A DNA stretch of 64,000 nucleotides from Filomicrobium insigne (GTDB taxonomy: Bacteria > Pseudomonadota > Alphaproteobacteria > Rhizobiales > Hyphomicrobiaceae), in assembly GCF_900104305.1 (NCBI RefSeq), contig NZ_FNJC01000004.1, positions 1-64,000 of the forward strand, in the 5' to 3' direction. The notes under the pieces were generated by a model. It was not told the origin of the DNA. It did not search any database and saw only the letters and a program-made list of their open reading frames with translations. How positions within the stretch are numbered: position 1 is the first letter of the stretch; the number at the start of each line of letters is the position of its first letter. A program made the position numbers and the translations under genes. This document shows, piece by piece, positions 54,885 to 63,980 of the stretch.

Positions 54885-56210
54885 ATGACAGAGCCTTTGA
54901 AACTGGGCATCGCCGGGCTTGGCACCGTCGGTGCAGGCCTCGTGCGGCTCCTTGAAGCCCACGGGGCTCGCCTTGCCGCGGCCTTGTCGCGTCCTATCCG
55001 CATTGTGGCTGTCAGTGCACGGTCACGCGGCAAGGGGCGTGGCTGCGATATCCATGAGTTCCGCTGGTTTGATGATCCAGTGGCGCTGGCGACCGATCCT
55101 GACATCGACGTTTTCGTCGAGCTGATGGGCGGTGACGAGGGCGTACCTAAGGAGGCGGTTGAGGCTGCGCTTAAGGCCGGCAAGCATGTTGTTACCGCCA
55201 ACAAGGCGCTCTTAGCGAAGCATGGCGTGGCTTTGGCTGCTCTCGCCGAATCCAACGGCGTTGCGCTCAACTTCGAGGCGGCTGTTGCGGGGGGGATCCC
55301 CGTCATCAAATCGCTGCGCGAGTCTCTGCTGCCTAACAGCATCGAGCGCATCTATGGCATTCTAAACGGCACGTGCAACTATATCCTCACCACGATGGAG
55401 GAAGAGGGGCGGTCGTTTGCCGACGTGCTGAAGGAAGCCCAGGAAAAGGGGTATGCGGAAGCGGACCCGACGTTCGACATCGGCGGGTTTGATACGGCAC
55501 ACAAGCTGTCATTGCTGACGAGCCTCGCGTTCGGAACTGAGGTCGCCTTTGATCAGATCCACGTCGAAGGGATCGAGAAGATCACGCAGGCCGATATCGA
55601 GTCCGCCGACGATCTTGGCTATCGCATCAAGCTCCTGGGTGTCGCGATGCGTACGGCCAGTGGCATCGAGGCACGGGTGCATCCCACGATGGTGCCGAAG
55701 CATTCGGCGATCGCGGAGGTATCCGGGGTTACCAACTGCGTTGCGATCGATGGTGATTTCACTGGAAGCATGCTGCTTGTTGGCGCTGGTGCCGGTGCGC
55801 ACCCGACGGCGGCAGCGGTCGCGAGTGATATCATAGACATCGCGCGCGGGCTGGTGATTGCTCCGTTCATCGTGTCTACGCGTGATCTGAAACCGCATCA
55901 ACGTGCGCGTCTTGGTGAACATCAGGGTGCCTACTACGTGCGCCTGACGGTCGTCGACGCGCCGGGAACGATGGCCGTTATCGCAAAGCGTATGGGCGAT
56001 GAGAATGTTTCCCTGGAAAGCGTGGTGCAGCGGAGGGAGCGGCATGTGCTGCCCGGTAGCGGGAAAGCAGGCGTGCCCGGACGACCGGCTCAGGTAACAT
56101 TGATTACGCACGACACCACGGAAAATGCGATGCGCGCCGCGCTTGAAGCCATTGAGAAAGATGGCAAGGCGACGGAACCGCCGCAGATGATCCGCATTGA
56201 GAAGCTTTGA
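54885..56210 (+). CDS. hom: Homoserine dehydrogenase
   Basis: 441 residues. Reduces aspartate semialdehyde to homoserine for threonine and methionine. NAD(P) motif GIAGLGTVGAGLVRLLE at the N-terminus, catalytic region NGTCNYILTTMEEEGRSFAD and AEADPTFDIGGFDTAHKLSL, and a C-terminal ACT domain (YYVRLTVVDAPGTMAVIAKR) for feedback inhibition. Follows the aminotransferase by 16 bp and leads to glpX. Confidence 0.97.
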   Translation: MTEPLKLGIAGLGTVGAGLVRLLEAHGARLAAALSRPIRIVAVSARSRGKGRGCDIHEFRWFDDPVALATDPDIDVFVELMGGDEGVPKEAVEAALKAGKHVVTANKALLAKHGVALAALAESNGVALNFEAAVAGGIPVIKSLRESLLPNSIERIYGILNGTCNYILTTMEEEGRSFADVLKEAQEKGYAEADPTFDIGGFDTAHKLSLLTSLAFGTEVAFDQIHVEGIEKITQADIESADDLGYRIKLLGVAMRTASGIEARVHPTMVPKHSAIAEVSGVTNCVAIDGDFTGSMLLVGAGAGAHPTAAAVASDIIDIARGLVIAPFIVSTRDLKPHQRARLGEHQGAYYVRLTVVDAPGTMAVIAKRMGDENVSLESVVQRRERHVLPGSGKAGVPGRPAQVTLITHDTTENAMRAALEAIEKDGKATEPPQMIRIEKL

Positions 56211-56258
56211 GCTGGGGCCATTGCAAAACGCCCGATCGCGCTGAAATCGAGGAATACC

Positions 56259-57230
56259 ATGGCAGGGACAGCGGCCGGCAAGGGATTAAGCCGGGGTCTT
56301 ATCATCGACGTTGCACACGTGACGGAGCAGGCGGCAATTGCCGCGGCACGTTTGCGTGGGCGCGGCGACAAAAAGGGGGCCGACGGTGTCGCTGTCGATG
56401 CGATGCGTCAGGCCTTGGCGGATATCGATATTGCCGGCACGGTAGTGATCGGCGAAGGCGAGATGGATGAGGCGCCGATGCTGTACATCGGCGAGAAGGT
56501 CGGTACCGGGAATGGACCGGCGGTCGATATCGCCGTCGATCCGCTCGAAGGCACGACAATCTGCGCGAAGGCAATGCCGAATGCTCTGGCGGTTCTGGCG
56601 ATCTCGGAGGCAGGTGGCCTCCTGCATGCTCCGGACATGTACATGGACAAGATCGCGATCGGTCCAGGGTATCCGGAAGGGGTCGTGGATCTTGACGCAA
56701 CCCCGGCGGAGAACCTCTCAAACCTTGCTAAGGCCAAGGGGGTTCCCATCACCGAAATTACGGCCTGCATTCTGGATCGCGATCGCCATCGGGATCTGAT
56801 CGCTGCGGTTCGTGCAGCTGGAGCGAGTGTACAACTCATCCCCGACGGAGACATCGCCGGCGTGATCTGGGCGACAGAGCCAGGAGAAACCGGCATCGAT
56901 ATCTACCTCGGCTCCGGAGGGGCTCCTGAGGGTGTGCTCGCGGCAGCGGCGCTACGCTCCAGCGGTGGTCAGATCCAGGGCCGCCTTTTGCCGGCTGACG
57001 ATGCTGAGCGTGCCCGTGCGGAATCGATGGGCATCAAGGACATCAATCACAAGTTTTCGTTGTCCGAACTGGCGTCTAAGGACGTGATCTTTGCCGCGAC
57101 AGGTGTGACGGGCGGCTCGCTGCTTGACGGCGTGCGGTTTTCAAACGGAGTCGCGCATACACATACGCTGATCATGCACTCTGGCTCGCGTGTGACGCGA
57201 CGCATCCGAGCCACGATCCCTTTGGCGTAG
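56259..57230 (+). CDS. glpX: Class II fructose-1,6-bisphosphatase
   Basis: 323 residues. Gluconeogenic phosphatase using lithium-sensitive GlpX chemistry. Motifs: VIGEGEMDEAPMLYIGEKVG and VDIAVDPLEGTTICAKAMPN for metal and phosphate, then ATEPGETGIDIYLGSGGAPE. Also used in the Calvin cycle in some methylotrophs, where it can double as sedoheptulose bisphosphatase. GAGGAAT before the ATG. In the hom-glpX-recJ order usual for Hyphomicrobiales. Confidence 0.96.
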   Translation: MAGTAAGKGLSRGLIIDVAHVTEQAAIAAARLRGRGDKKGADGVAVDAMRQALADIDIAGTVVIGEGEMDEAPMLYIGEKVGTGNGPAVDIAVDPLEGTTICAKAMPNALAVLAISEAGGLLHAPDMYMDKIAIGPGYPEGVVDLDATPAENLSNLAKAKGVPITEITACILDRDRHRDLIAAVRAAGASVQLIPDGDIAGVIWATEPGETGIDIYLGSGGAPEGVLAAAALRSSGGQIQGRLLPADDAERARAESMGIKDINHKFSLSELASKDVIFAATGVTGGSLLDGVRFSNGVAHTHTLIMHSGSRVTRRIRATIPLA

Positions 57231-57334
57231 CCGCGTCTTTTCCGCTTAGTTGTAGTTTCCCCCAGGCAAGATAGTCCCCGGGCTCGCGGGATATGCTCGA
57301 ATCGGCGTAGAGCCGAAATTGAGGGGTAAGAGCC

Positions 57335-59191
57335 ATGGGTATTGCGAGCAAGCGGGCGATCCTTGCGGATGCGGGGGAATCAGAAGCTTTCCTGGGTGTG
57401 ACGGCTTCGGCGCGTGGGTTTACGTGGCGTGAGCGGTTAACGGGACAGGGGCATGCGTTGGCTGCTGCGATCAGCCAGCGTCACGGATTACCCGACCTAC
57501 TGGGGCGTGTCCTCGCGGCCCGGGGCGTTGCCCTCGATGACGTCGAGACCTTTCTGGATCCGTCTTTAAAAGCATTGATGCCCGATCCGAGCGTTCTGCG
57601 CGATATGGATCGCACCGCGGCCCGGATTGCGGAGGCGATCGTCAAAGGCGAGCGCGTTGCAATCTTTGGCGACTACGACGTCGATGGGGCCTGCTCGTCG
57701 GCGCTCATGGCCCGATATTTCAAGAGCCATGGTCTATCGGCTCGGATTTATATTCCCGATCGGCTGTTTGAGGGATACGGGCCCAACGTTCAAGCCATTG
57801 AAGGGCTGATCAAGGACGGCGCGCAATTGATCGTGACGGTCGATTGCGGAACGACCAGTTTTGAGCCTCTGGCGCACGCGACAAAGCTCGGCGCGGATGT
57901 GTTGGTGATCGATCACCACCAGTCTGACGAGACGCTCCCGGATGTTGTCGCTGTCGTGAACCCTAACCGTCAAGATGATGTTTGCGGTCAGGGGCACTTG
58001 TGTGCCGCTGGCGTTGTGTTTCTTATTCTGGTGGCGGTCACGCGCGAGCTCCGTCGTCGCGGTCATTATGCGCAGGGCACTGCTGAGCCAGCTTTGCTGG
58101 AACTTCTAGATCTGGTGGCGTTGGCCACGGTGTGTGACGTGGTCCCGTTGGTTGGGCTTAACCGCGCTTATGTGACCAAAGGTTTGCAGGTCATGCGCCA
58201 GCGGCGGAACCTTGGGCTTCGGGCGTTATTCGATGCTGCCGGGCTCGATCAGGCTCCGACGCCGTATCATCTGGGTTATATTCTCGGTCCCCGCATTAAT
58301 GCGGGGGGCCGCATCGGCGACTCGGCTCTGGGCGCGCGGTTGTTGAGCCTGGACGATGGTGCTGAGGCGCAGCGTATCGCGGAAACGCTTGACCGTCTTA
58401 ATCGCGAGCGGAAGGCCATTGAGACCGAAACACTTCAGGAGGCTATGGCTGAGGCTGAGCGCTGTGTTGAAGAGCAGCCCGATCTGCCAGTGATCGTTCT
58501 GGGAGCGGAAAATTGGCATAAAGGTATCGTTGGATTGGTTGCGAGCCGGTTGACTGAGCGCTTCCATCGGCCATCGTGTGTCATCTCCTGGACGCGCGAT
58601 GGCGGGGACGGAGCGGTGACGGGCACAGGGTCGCTGCGTTCCGTCGCTGGTGTTGACATTGGCCGGGCGGTGCGTGCTGCAACGGCTTCCGGTTTACTGC
58701 TGAAAGGCGGCGGCCATGCCATGGCGGCAGGATTAACCGTCGCACAGGATAATCTTGAAGCTCTCCGTACCTTTTTCATGGATGAGTTGGCGAAAGGTGC
58801 GAAGCAGGCGCGTGAAACGGCAGGTCTCGACCATGATGGGGCGTTGACGCCGCAATCGGCCAACGATCAGATTTTGGCGTTGATCGAGCGCGCTGGGCCG
58901 TATGGTCAGGGGAATCCGCAACCCCGCTTTGCCTTTCCTGCGCATCGCGTGAAGTTTGCCAAGGTGGTTGGTGATGCACATGTTCGCGCGATCATCGAAG
59001 CGGGAGATGGATCTAGGCTCGATTGCATCGCTTTTCGCGCCGTTGGGCAGCCGCTGGGCGATTTATTGCTCGAAGCTAATGGCGGGTTTCCTATTCACGT
59101 CAGCGGGCATTTGCGGCGTGATACGTGGGGCGGGCGCAATCGGATTGAGTTGATGATTGAAGATGCGGCGGACCCGCGCAAACAAAGCTGA
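57335..59191 (+). CDS. recJ: Single-stranded-DNA-specific exonuclease RecJ
   Basis: 618 residues. 5'-3' exonuclease of recombination and mismatch repair. DHH domain: VAIFGDYDVDGACSSALMAR and VLVIDHHQSDETLPDVVAVV, then the DHHA1 domain with LLKGGGHAMAAGLTV and the OB-fold end FPIHVSGHLRRDTWGG. GAGGGG before ATG 57335. Last core gene before tRNA-Glu. Confidence 0.97.
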   Translation: MGIASKRAILADAGESEAFLGVTASARGFTWRERLTGQGHALAAAISQRHGLPDLLGRVLAARGVALDDVETFLDPSLKALMPDPSVLRDMDRTAARIAEAIVKGERVAIFGDYDVDGACSSALMARYFKSHGLSARIYIPDRLFEGYGPNVQAIEGLIKDGAQLIVTVDCGTTSFEPLAHATKLGADVLVIDHHQSDETLPDVVAVVNPNRQDDVCGQGHLCAAGVVFLILVAVTRELRRRGHYAQGTAEPALLELLDLVALATVCDVVPLVGLNRAYVTKGLQVMRQRRNLGLRALFDAAGLDQAPTPYHLGYILGPRINAGGRIGDSALGARLLSLDDGAEAQRIAETLDRLNRERKAIETETLQEAMAEAERCVEEQPDLPVIVLGAENWHKGIVGLVASRLTERFHRPSCVISWTRDGGDGAVTGTGSLRSVAGVDIGRAVRAATASGLLLKGGGHAMAAGLTVAQDNLEALRTFFMDELAKGAKQARETAGLDHDGALTPQSANDQILALIERAGPYGQGNPQPRFAFPAHRVKFAKVVGDAHVRAIIEAGDGSRLDCIAFRAVGQPLGDLLLEANGGFPIHVSGHLRRDTWGGRNRIELMIEDAADPRKQS

Positions 59192-59260
59192 ACGAAGCGT
59201 CGCAGGCTGTAAACTCCGACTTGCATGCCGAGGCAAACGTCAATATACGTTCGCGGACGC

Positions 59261-59335
59261 GCTCCCTTCGTCTATCGGTTAGGACGCCAGATTTTCAATC
59301 TGGAAAGACGGGTTCGACTCCCGTAGGGAGCGCCA
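59261..59335 (+). tRNA. trnE: tRNA-Glu (anticodon UUC)
   Basis: Acceptor GCTCCCT (59261-59267) pairs with AGGGAGC; the anticodon stem CCAGA/TCTGG encloses TTTTCAA with anticodon TTC; the T-arm ACGGG-TTCGACT-CCCGT is intact; discriminator G and an encoded CCA end it at 59335. Full cloverleaf without defects. It is the attachment site of the second integrative element, which starts behind its 3' end. Confidence 0.95.
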
Positions 59336-59416
59336 TTCACTTTTTAAGTATATGATATTCCGAAATGTTTTTGGCGGAAAATCCCCACCGAGGCGCCGGG
59401 TGGGGAACTTTTGTTC

Positions 59417-60496
59417 TCACTTCGTCCTGATCAGCTTGCCCATTGCCTCGCCCGCCATCTTCTTGCGCCGGGCTGCTTTGGTGTAGCGCTCCGCCTCTGC
59501 GAGCGTCATCCAGCCGAATATTGCCATTAACTGTGAACTGGTCGCGCCGTTTTCCGCGGCGCTGGCGGCAGCCGCTTTGCGCAGTCCGTGCGCTGAGCAG
59601 CCGGTGAGACCCGCCTCATTGCAGCGCTCACGAAACCAGTTGCCGAATCCTGCAGCCGTAAATGGGCGATCGTACGCGGTAACGAGGTACGTCAGATCGC
59701 CGGTCGGGCTGGCGTCGATGACCTCTTGCAGCACGTCAAGGATCGGGGTCTCGTGAATGATGGGCTTGCGATTGCGGTTCTTGTATTGCGTGAATCGGTG
59801 CCAGCCATCCCGCGCGTGCTGTTTCCCCAACAGGACGACGTCGGAACGGCGAACGCCGGTCCACATAAAAAGTGCCAGGGCAAGCCGGGCCTTGGTGCCT
59901 ATGGGGTGCCGTTTTTCGAATTGCGCGACCTCCTCCAATGTCCACGTGTGCCACCCCGTGCCGGAGAGGGGCAACTTGGCGAGATCCCGTGCTGGATTGT
60001 TCGCGATCAGCTCGTCCTCAAGAGCCCATTTGAAGGCCGCTCGAATTGCTTTGACGCGGTCGCTGGCGGCTCCGGGCAGATCGGCCTTGCGATCGCGCAG
60101 GACCTTCAGCACGCGGGTGGTGATGCGCGCCAGGGGAAAGTCCGCGAACGCCTCTTTGGCACCGGGGAAGACCGGCTCCTGAAACGTGGATTCGAGCACG
60201 CGCCGGCGTGTGCGCTGGGTGCTCGGATCGAGGAGCCTGAAAGCAGGGGAGCCGAAATAGGACACACACAGCCAACGGTACGTGCCCGGTGTCGGTGTGC
60301 GGTTGAGGCTCGTAGGGGGGACCGGCGGGGCCTCCGATGCAGCAAGAAGTTCGTGGTATCGTTTCGAAAACGCCTCAGTTCCCGGACATTCCTGGATGCG
60401 AATTTTCGGGGCGCCCTTGCGGCGACGGAAGTAGATCCGCACGTTGCCGTGGCGGTCGACATCCTCGTGCACGTATTTGAGCTTCAGCGTAACCAT
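59417..60496 (-). CDS. Tyrosine recombinase (integrase) of the tRNA-Glu element
   Basis: 359 residues from ATG 60496 (MVTLKLKYVHEDVDRHG), preceded by GAGGG; the open frame extends 33 bp further back and overlaps the AlpA-like gene. Catalytic residues: Arg in FMWTGVRRSDVVLLG, the HxxR box SAHGLRKAAAASAAENG, GWMT and nucleophile Tyr in AERYTKAARRKKM. It reads towards the tRNA and ends 82 bp from it, the usual layout of tRNA-targeted islands. Confidence 0.94.
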   Translation of the reverse strand: MVTLKLKYVHEDVDRHGNVRIYFRRRKGAPKIRIQECPGTEAFSKRYHELLAASEAPPVPPTSLNRTPTPGTYRWLCVSYFGSPAFRLLDPSTQRTRRRVLESTFQEPVFPGAKEAFADFPLARITTRVLKVLRDRKADLPGAASDRVKAIRAAFKWALEDELIANNPARDLAKLPLSGTGWHTWTLEEVAQFEKRHPIGTKARLALALFMWTGVRRSDVVLLGKQHARDGWHRFTQYKNRNRKPIIHETPILDVLQEVIDASPTGDLTYLVTAYDRPFTAAGFGNWFRERCNEAGLTGCSAHGLRKAAAASAAENGATSSQLMAIFGWMTLAEAERYTKAARRKKMAGEAMGKLIRTK

Positions 60497-60507
60497 CGCA
60501 GTCACCC

Positions 60508-60771
60508 TCAGACTGCGGCCTGACCCCAAACGTCATCGGCTTCGGCGGGGCGGCCGTCGACCACTGCATCAGGCAACTCGGCAAAGAACCTGTCAAGCTG
60601 CAGGCGGTCCCAAACTGTGCGCGCCCCGATTTGCTTCGCGGGCGGCATGCGGCCGTCCTTGACCATGGCATCGAACGTCGTCGGCGAAATGCCGATATAG
60701 GCCGCCGCCTCTGCTCGGGAAAGCCCGCGCGGCGGCAGGCTGGGTGGAAGAGCGTGGCGACGGTCAGACAT
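60508..60771 (-). CDS. AlpA/excisionase-like HTH protein
   Basis: 87 residues. LSRAEAAAYIGISPTTFDAMVK is the HTH and KQIGARTVWDRLQLDRFFAE the wing of the AlpA/excisionase family. It follows immediately after the next upstream gene and precedes the integrase by 11 bp, so it should steer excision. Confidence 0.87.
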   Translation of the reverse strand: MSDRRHALPPSLPPRGLSRAEAAAYIGISPTTFDAMVKDGRMPPAKQIGARTVWDRLQLDRFFAELPDAVVDGRPAEADDVWGQAAV

Positions 60772-61077
60772 CTACTCTTCCCCCGTTGATTGAGATGCGT
60801 CCCTTGTGGCGCTGAAGCTCGGCTCAAAATCCACGTGGACGTGAAAGATGCCAGCGTATCGCTCGGGCTCAAGGATCACGATCTTGCCGCCGTTTACGAA
60901 GCATTCGGAATCTTGCTCGTGGACTGTCCTAGCGACCTCTGCAGCCGTGTCGGCACCGTCGTAACCGTAATCGCTGATTTCCGTCTCATCGCGCGGTAGC
61001 GTCCCCATAGCCGTAAGCTCAGCAACGGCTTCATCGTCGAACCACTCGCGCCAAACGACCGTAATTCGCTCACCCAT
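60772..61077 (-). CDS. Unknown element protein
   Basis: 101 residues from ATG 61077 (MGERITVVWREWFDDEAVAE). The ATG lies inside the end of the upstream gene (overlap 61070-61077), a sign of coupling. Acidic, with DYGYDGADTAAEVARTVHEQ and CFVNGGKIVILEPERYAGIF; no family recognised. Confidence 0.7.
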   Translation of the reverse strand: MGERITVVWREWFDDEAVAELTAMGTLPRDETEISDYGYDGADTAAEVARTVHEQDSECFVNGGKIVILEPERYAGIFHVHVDFEPSFSATRDASQSTGEE

Positions 61078-61456
61078 TGCTTTTCTCCGTAGTGAGGGCT
61101 GCTTCTTCCAGCTTGGCGACTTCGTCCGGGTGCTCGTCACGCCACTGTTGCCATGTCGGGCACGTCAGCTTGTGCTCGATCCATTCGCGTACGTCGGGCT
61201 TTGGTTCGAACGGCTCTCCGCCTGCGGCGCACCGCTCGCAGACTTGGCGCTCTTTTCCCTCAACGCCGAGGTAGAGGTGAGCACAGCAGAAGAACAGGCC
61301 GCATCCGTCGTCTCCGCCGTTTGGTTCGCCGCCGCATACATGCGCGAGTCCGCGGTCGATTTCCTCGCTGCAATCGGGGTGATCGCACGTGCAAGGCACG
61401 CCGTATCCGATGTCACGCTGCCAATTGCTATCCCAGCCTATTGACCAGCCCATCAA
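61070..61456 (-). CDS. Cysteine-rich element protein
   Basis: 128 residues with paired Cys (VPCTCDHPDCSEEIDRG, HVCGGEPNGGDDGCGLFFCC, QVCERCAAGG), probably two zinc-binding sites, then a Trp-rich C-terminus. No family recognised. Its ATG overlaps the stop of the upstream gene (ATGA, 61453-61456). It is typical of small phage-derived zinc-finger proteins. Confidence 0.75.
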   Translation of the reverse strand: MMGWSIGWDSNWQRDIGYGVPCTCDHPDCSEEIDRGLAHVCGGEPNGGDDGCGLFFCCAHLYLGVEGKERQVCERCAAGGEPFEPKPDVREWIEHKLTCPTWQQWRDEHPDEVAKLEEAALTTEKSNG

Positions 61457-61908
61457 ACCACCCCCTTAGCCTTGGAGAGGGCTGCTTCGATCAACTTCAC
61501 TGGATACGGTATGTGCCCCTGCGCGTGTTCTAGAGCCCGCACAAGCTCTCTTATTAAATCGTCATGAGGGCCGCGAAACGCTGCTATTTCACGGGCATCC
61601 TGGTCGGTTCGCGGGTGCGGCTCGGATGAGAGGAAATCGCGGTCGAGACGGACGTAATTTTTGCTGAGGGCCGGGAGGATGAGGATCTCATTCGCCTCAT
61701 GCTCATCGAGCATGCGGGTCAGGCTGTCGACATAGAGCTGGTGTGGAAGTTTAACCGCCACAGGGATAAAGCACGATTTCTGAACCCCGACGATCACCAT
61801 GTCGCAGATATCTCCACCTGCACCTAAAGGTGATATCCAGACGATCGGTCCGAAGTGGGTTTGCTTAATCTGAATCAAACGGGCTGGCTTTGTCGGCGCG
61901 GTGCTCAT
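61453..61908 (-). CDS. Unknown element protein
   Basis: 151 residues, no family recognised. The N-terminus carries IQIKQTHFGPIVWISPLGAG and the rest is mixed (VAVKLPHQLYVDSLTRMLDE). Overlaps both neighbours by four bases (ATGA), so it is translated in the chain. Confidence 0.7.
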   Translation of the reverse strand: MSTAPTKPARLIQIKQTHFGPIVWISPLGAGGDICDMVIVGVQKSCFIPVAVKLPHQLYVDSLTRMLDEHEANEILILPALSKNYVRLDRDFLSSEPHPRTDQDAREIAAFRGPHDDLIRELVRALEHAQGHIPYPVKLIEAALSKAKGVV

Positions 61909-62342
61909 GGCTGCTGCACCGTAATCGTCTTGAGGTACGCGTGTAGCTCCGCCGCCCAGGAGTCGTGGTCAATCGATCCGTCCTCGGACGTCACGATGAT
62001 GTGCCCTGTACTGTAGCCGCCGGAAATCGAACTGGTCGACAACCGTCCGTGGCGCGCGAGTTCACGGGTAAGATGAAGCAATTCGACCTGAAGGGAGTCC
62101 CAGTCGTCCGCGTCTATCTTCGCGATCATCACGATGCGGCGCCGAGGCCCATCCCCGAGTGGAAACTCAGCTTTGTCGAGATCGAGGCTGCTCTCCGGCC
62201 GGGGGAGCGGGAGGTCGCGAAGCATACGCGCAGCACGATAGATTACGTCCTCGGGGGCGTTGACGTTCTGCATGAGAATTTCAGCGGCGTGGTGTATCCA
62301 GTCTTCGCCTGTGTAGCTGTTCGATTCCGCTGTCTTGCTCAT
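61905..62342 (-). CDS. Unknown element protein
   Basis: 145 residues. The N-terminus is IHHAAEILMQNVNAPEDVIYR and the C-terminal half is IVMIAKIDADDWDSLQVELL with a Ser/Gly-rich segment and LHAYLKTITVQQP. No family recognised. First of the short overlapping chain 62342-60508. Confidence 0.7.
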   Translation of the reverse strand: MSKTAESNSYTGEDWIHHAAEILMQNVNAPEDVIYRAARMLRDLPLPRPESSLDLDKAEFPLGDGPRRRIVMIAKIDADDWDSLQVELLHLTRELARHGRLSTSSISGGYSTGHIIVTSEDGSIDHDSWAAELHAYLKTITVQQP

Positions 62343-62431
62343 CTCATCCTCCGTGGCGCTGGGTTGCGGAAGGTGGGGCGGGGTGCGCGACGGTCAAGAA
62401 ACGCACGCCCGCCCGTCCGGTACGACGGGGC

Positions 62432-63103
62432 TTAGGGGGCGGCGACGTCGAACCGGTATTTCAGGACGGCGCGCGCCGTGTGCAGGCCGCTGTCGATGTT
62501 GAGATTGGCCGCACCGGGCAGGATCGCGACGTCCACGTCCTCAAGATCGGAATAGCGATACTCCGCCCCTACCACGATGTTCTCGACGAGCTCCACTTCG
62601 ATGCCGCCGCCGTAAACGACGCCGTCGCGGTCATCGATATCGAAGGATGCGCCGAGCGCTGGGCTCGAGATGTCGCTATATCGCGCACGCGTCCAGCCGA
62701 TCAGGCCATAGATGAGCGTGCGCTCGGTCGCCATGAAGCCGAGACGGCCGCCGACGGACCACTGGTCCTCGAGGTCCCACTCGATCAGGTCGCCCGGTGC
62801 ACCGAACGCACCCACCTCGAAATCCGCCGAATGCCACGAGTAATCACCCCAGGCCCCGACGACCCACGCGCCGGTGCGCCAGTCGCACCCGCCGGTGATG
62901 CCGCCGGACATGCCGTCGGCGCCGATGCTGTCGACGGTGACCAGGCCGGCGGGGCCGCCCACAGCGTCGAGGGAGAGATCGGATTGCGCGATGGTCTGGC
63001 CGAGGGTGACGCCGCCGTAACACGACGTCGCCGCGTGCGCTGGGCCCAGGAGGGCGGCAGTGGAAATGAGCAGCGCACACGCGCCGTAGAGAAAACTTTT
63101 CAT
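62432..63103 (-). CDS. Outer-membrane beta-barrel protein within the element
   Basis: 223 residues from ATG 63103 (MKSFLYGACALLISTAALLG), a signal peptide. The mature part has alternating beta strands rich in Gly and aromatics (GGCDWRTGAWVVGAWGDYSW, LGFMATERTLIYGLIGWTRA) and ends VLKYRF, the Phe-ended strand of OMPs; Phe is followed by DVAAP. It matches the OmpA-like/opacity (Omp31, RopB) family. An Omp gene inside an integrative element is unusual and could change phage sensitivity or immunity. Confidence 0.88.
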   Translation of the reverse strand: MKSFLYGACALLISTAALLGPAHAATSCYGGVTLGQTIAQSDLSLDAVGGPAGLVTVDSIGADGMSGGITGGCDWRTGAWVVGAWGDYSWHSADFEVGAFGAPGDLIEWDLEDQWSVGGRLGFMATERTLIYGLIGWTRARYSDISSPALGASFDIDDRDGVVYGGGIEVELVENIVVGAEYRYSDLEDVDVAILPGAANLNIDSGLHTARAVLKYRFDVAAP

Positions 63104-63136
63104 TGAGGGTTCCTTTCGGTTGGTACGCGTTGGCAC

Positions 63137-63529
63137 TCAGGTTCTGCGCTTACTTCGCACCCTGCCCGGCCGGCTGTGGGATAGGGGAGCCGGACCGGGC
63201 AGGGGCGCCCCCGCTGCCGGGCACTCAAGGCGCGGTAGGGTTTCGTCGATCAGATGGGCGGCGCTCGATGCGAGCTGCCGCTGGCGCGGAGTCGCCTTGG
63301 CGGGAAGCAGCGCACGGACGGCGGCGTTGGCTTCGCACAAGGCGTCGCGGATCTGTGGGATCGCCTCGAGCACCGCGCGGTGCTCGTCGAGCGTGGTGCG
63401 CGCCATGGCAGCGGCGGAGAGCCAGCCGTAGCGCCAGAGAGTCGGTTGCTCAGGGTCGAACGGTTTGCCCGCCCAAAAGGCGTGCTGGCCGTTCATGCAG
63501 AGTTCGGCGTCGTCTGAATTATCGCTCAC
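63137..63529 (-). CDS. Unknown element protein
   Basis: 130 residues from GTG 63529 (MSDNSDDAELCMNGQHAFWA), which overlaps the stop of the upstream frame (GTGA). Helical, with RTTLDEHRAVLEAIPQIRDA; no family recognised. An in-frame ATG at 63580 is also possible. Confidence 0.6.
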   Translation of the reverse strand: MSDNSDDAELCMNGQHAFWAGKPFDPEQPTLWRYGWLSAAAMARTTLDEHRAVLEAIPQIRDALCEANAAVRALLPAKATPRQRQLASSAAHLIDETLPRLECPAAGAPLPGPAPLSHSRPGRVRSKRRT

Positions 63530-63753
63530 GGCGCTGTTTCCTCGGCTGTCGCCTCGGGCGCCTGCGCGGGCGCGCCGCATTCGCGGCGGGTCGCGGTCGC
63601 TCCCGGACAGGCGGATGCCTCTGAGAAGGATCGCTGCAGTCGGCTAGAAGAGCCGGGGAGCAAGGCGACCCGGACGAAGTCCGCCCCCGCGGAGCTGCCC
63701 GAACGGCGCACGCCGTTCGGACCAGCAGCGTGAGCGAAACAACCGAGCCTCAC
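63526..63753 (-). CDS. Possible small element protein
   Basis: 75 residues from GTG 63753. Stop overlaps the next gene's GTG and its own start overlaps the stop of the upstream gene (GTGA both times). Sequence is Arg/Ala-rich with little structure, so it may be only a spacer frame. Low confidence. Confidence 0.4.
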   Translation of the reverse strand: MRLGCFAHAAGPNGVRRSGSSAGADFVRVALLPGSSSRLQRSFSEASACPGATATRRECGAPAQAPEATAEETAP

Positions 63754-63980
63754 CCGACCAGCTCAAGTTTGGGCTTGAGAAGCTTCTTGAGACCGCCGGG
63801 TTCGCGGGCGAGCGCTTCGATCTGCACCTCCTCGACTTCGTCGACGAGGGTGGGCGGCAGGCTGACGCCGCGCTTGGCGAGGATCGACAGCGCCGTGTGC
63901 GCCAGCGTTGCGAGTTCGACGTTGCTGGCTGTCGTTTCGAGGAATTTGGCCGGATCGGCCGGAATGCCGGTGATGTCCAT
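63750..63980 (-). CDS. Small element protein, end of the window
   Basis: 76 residues from ATG 63980. Helical with LATLAHTALSILAKRGVSLP and VDEVEEVQIEALAREPGGL. No family recognised. The element continues beyond the window, so it is in the middle of its run. Confidence 0.6.
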   Translation of the reverse strand: MDITGIPADPAKFLETTASNVELATLAHTALSILAKRGVSLPPTLVDEVEEVQIEALAREPGGLKKLLKPKLELVG

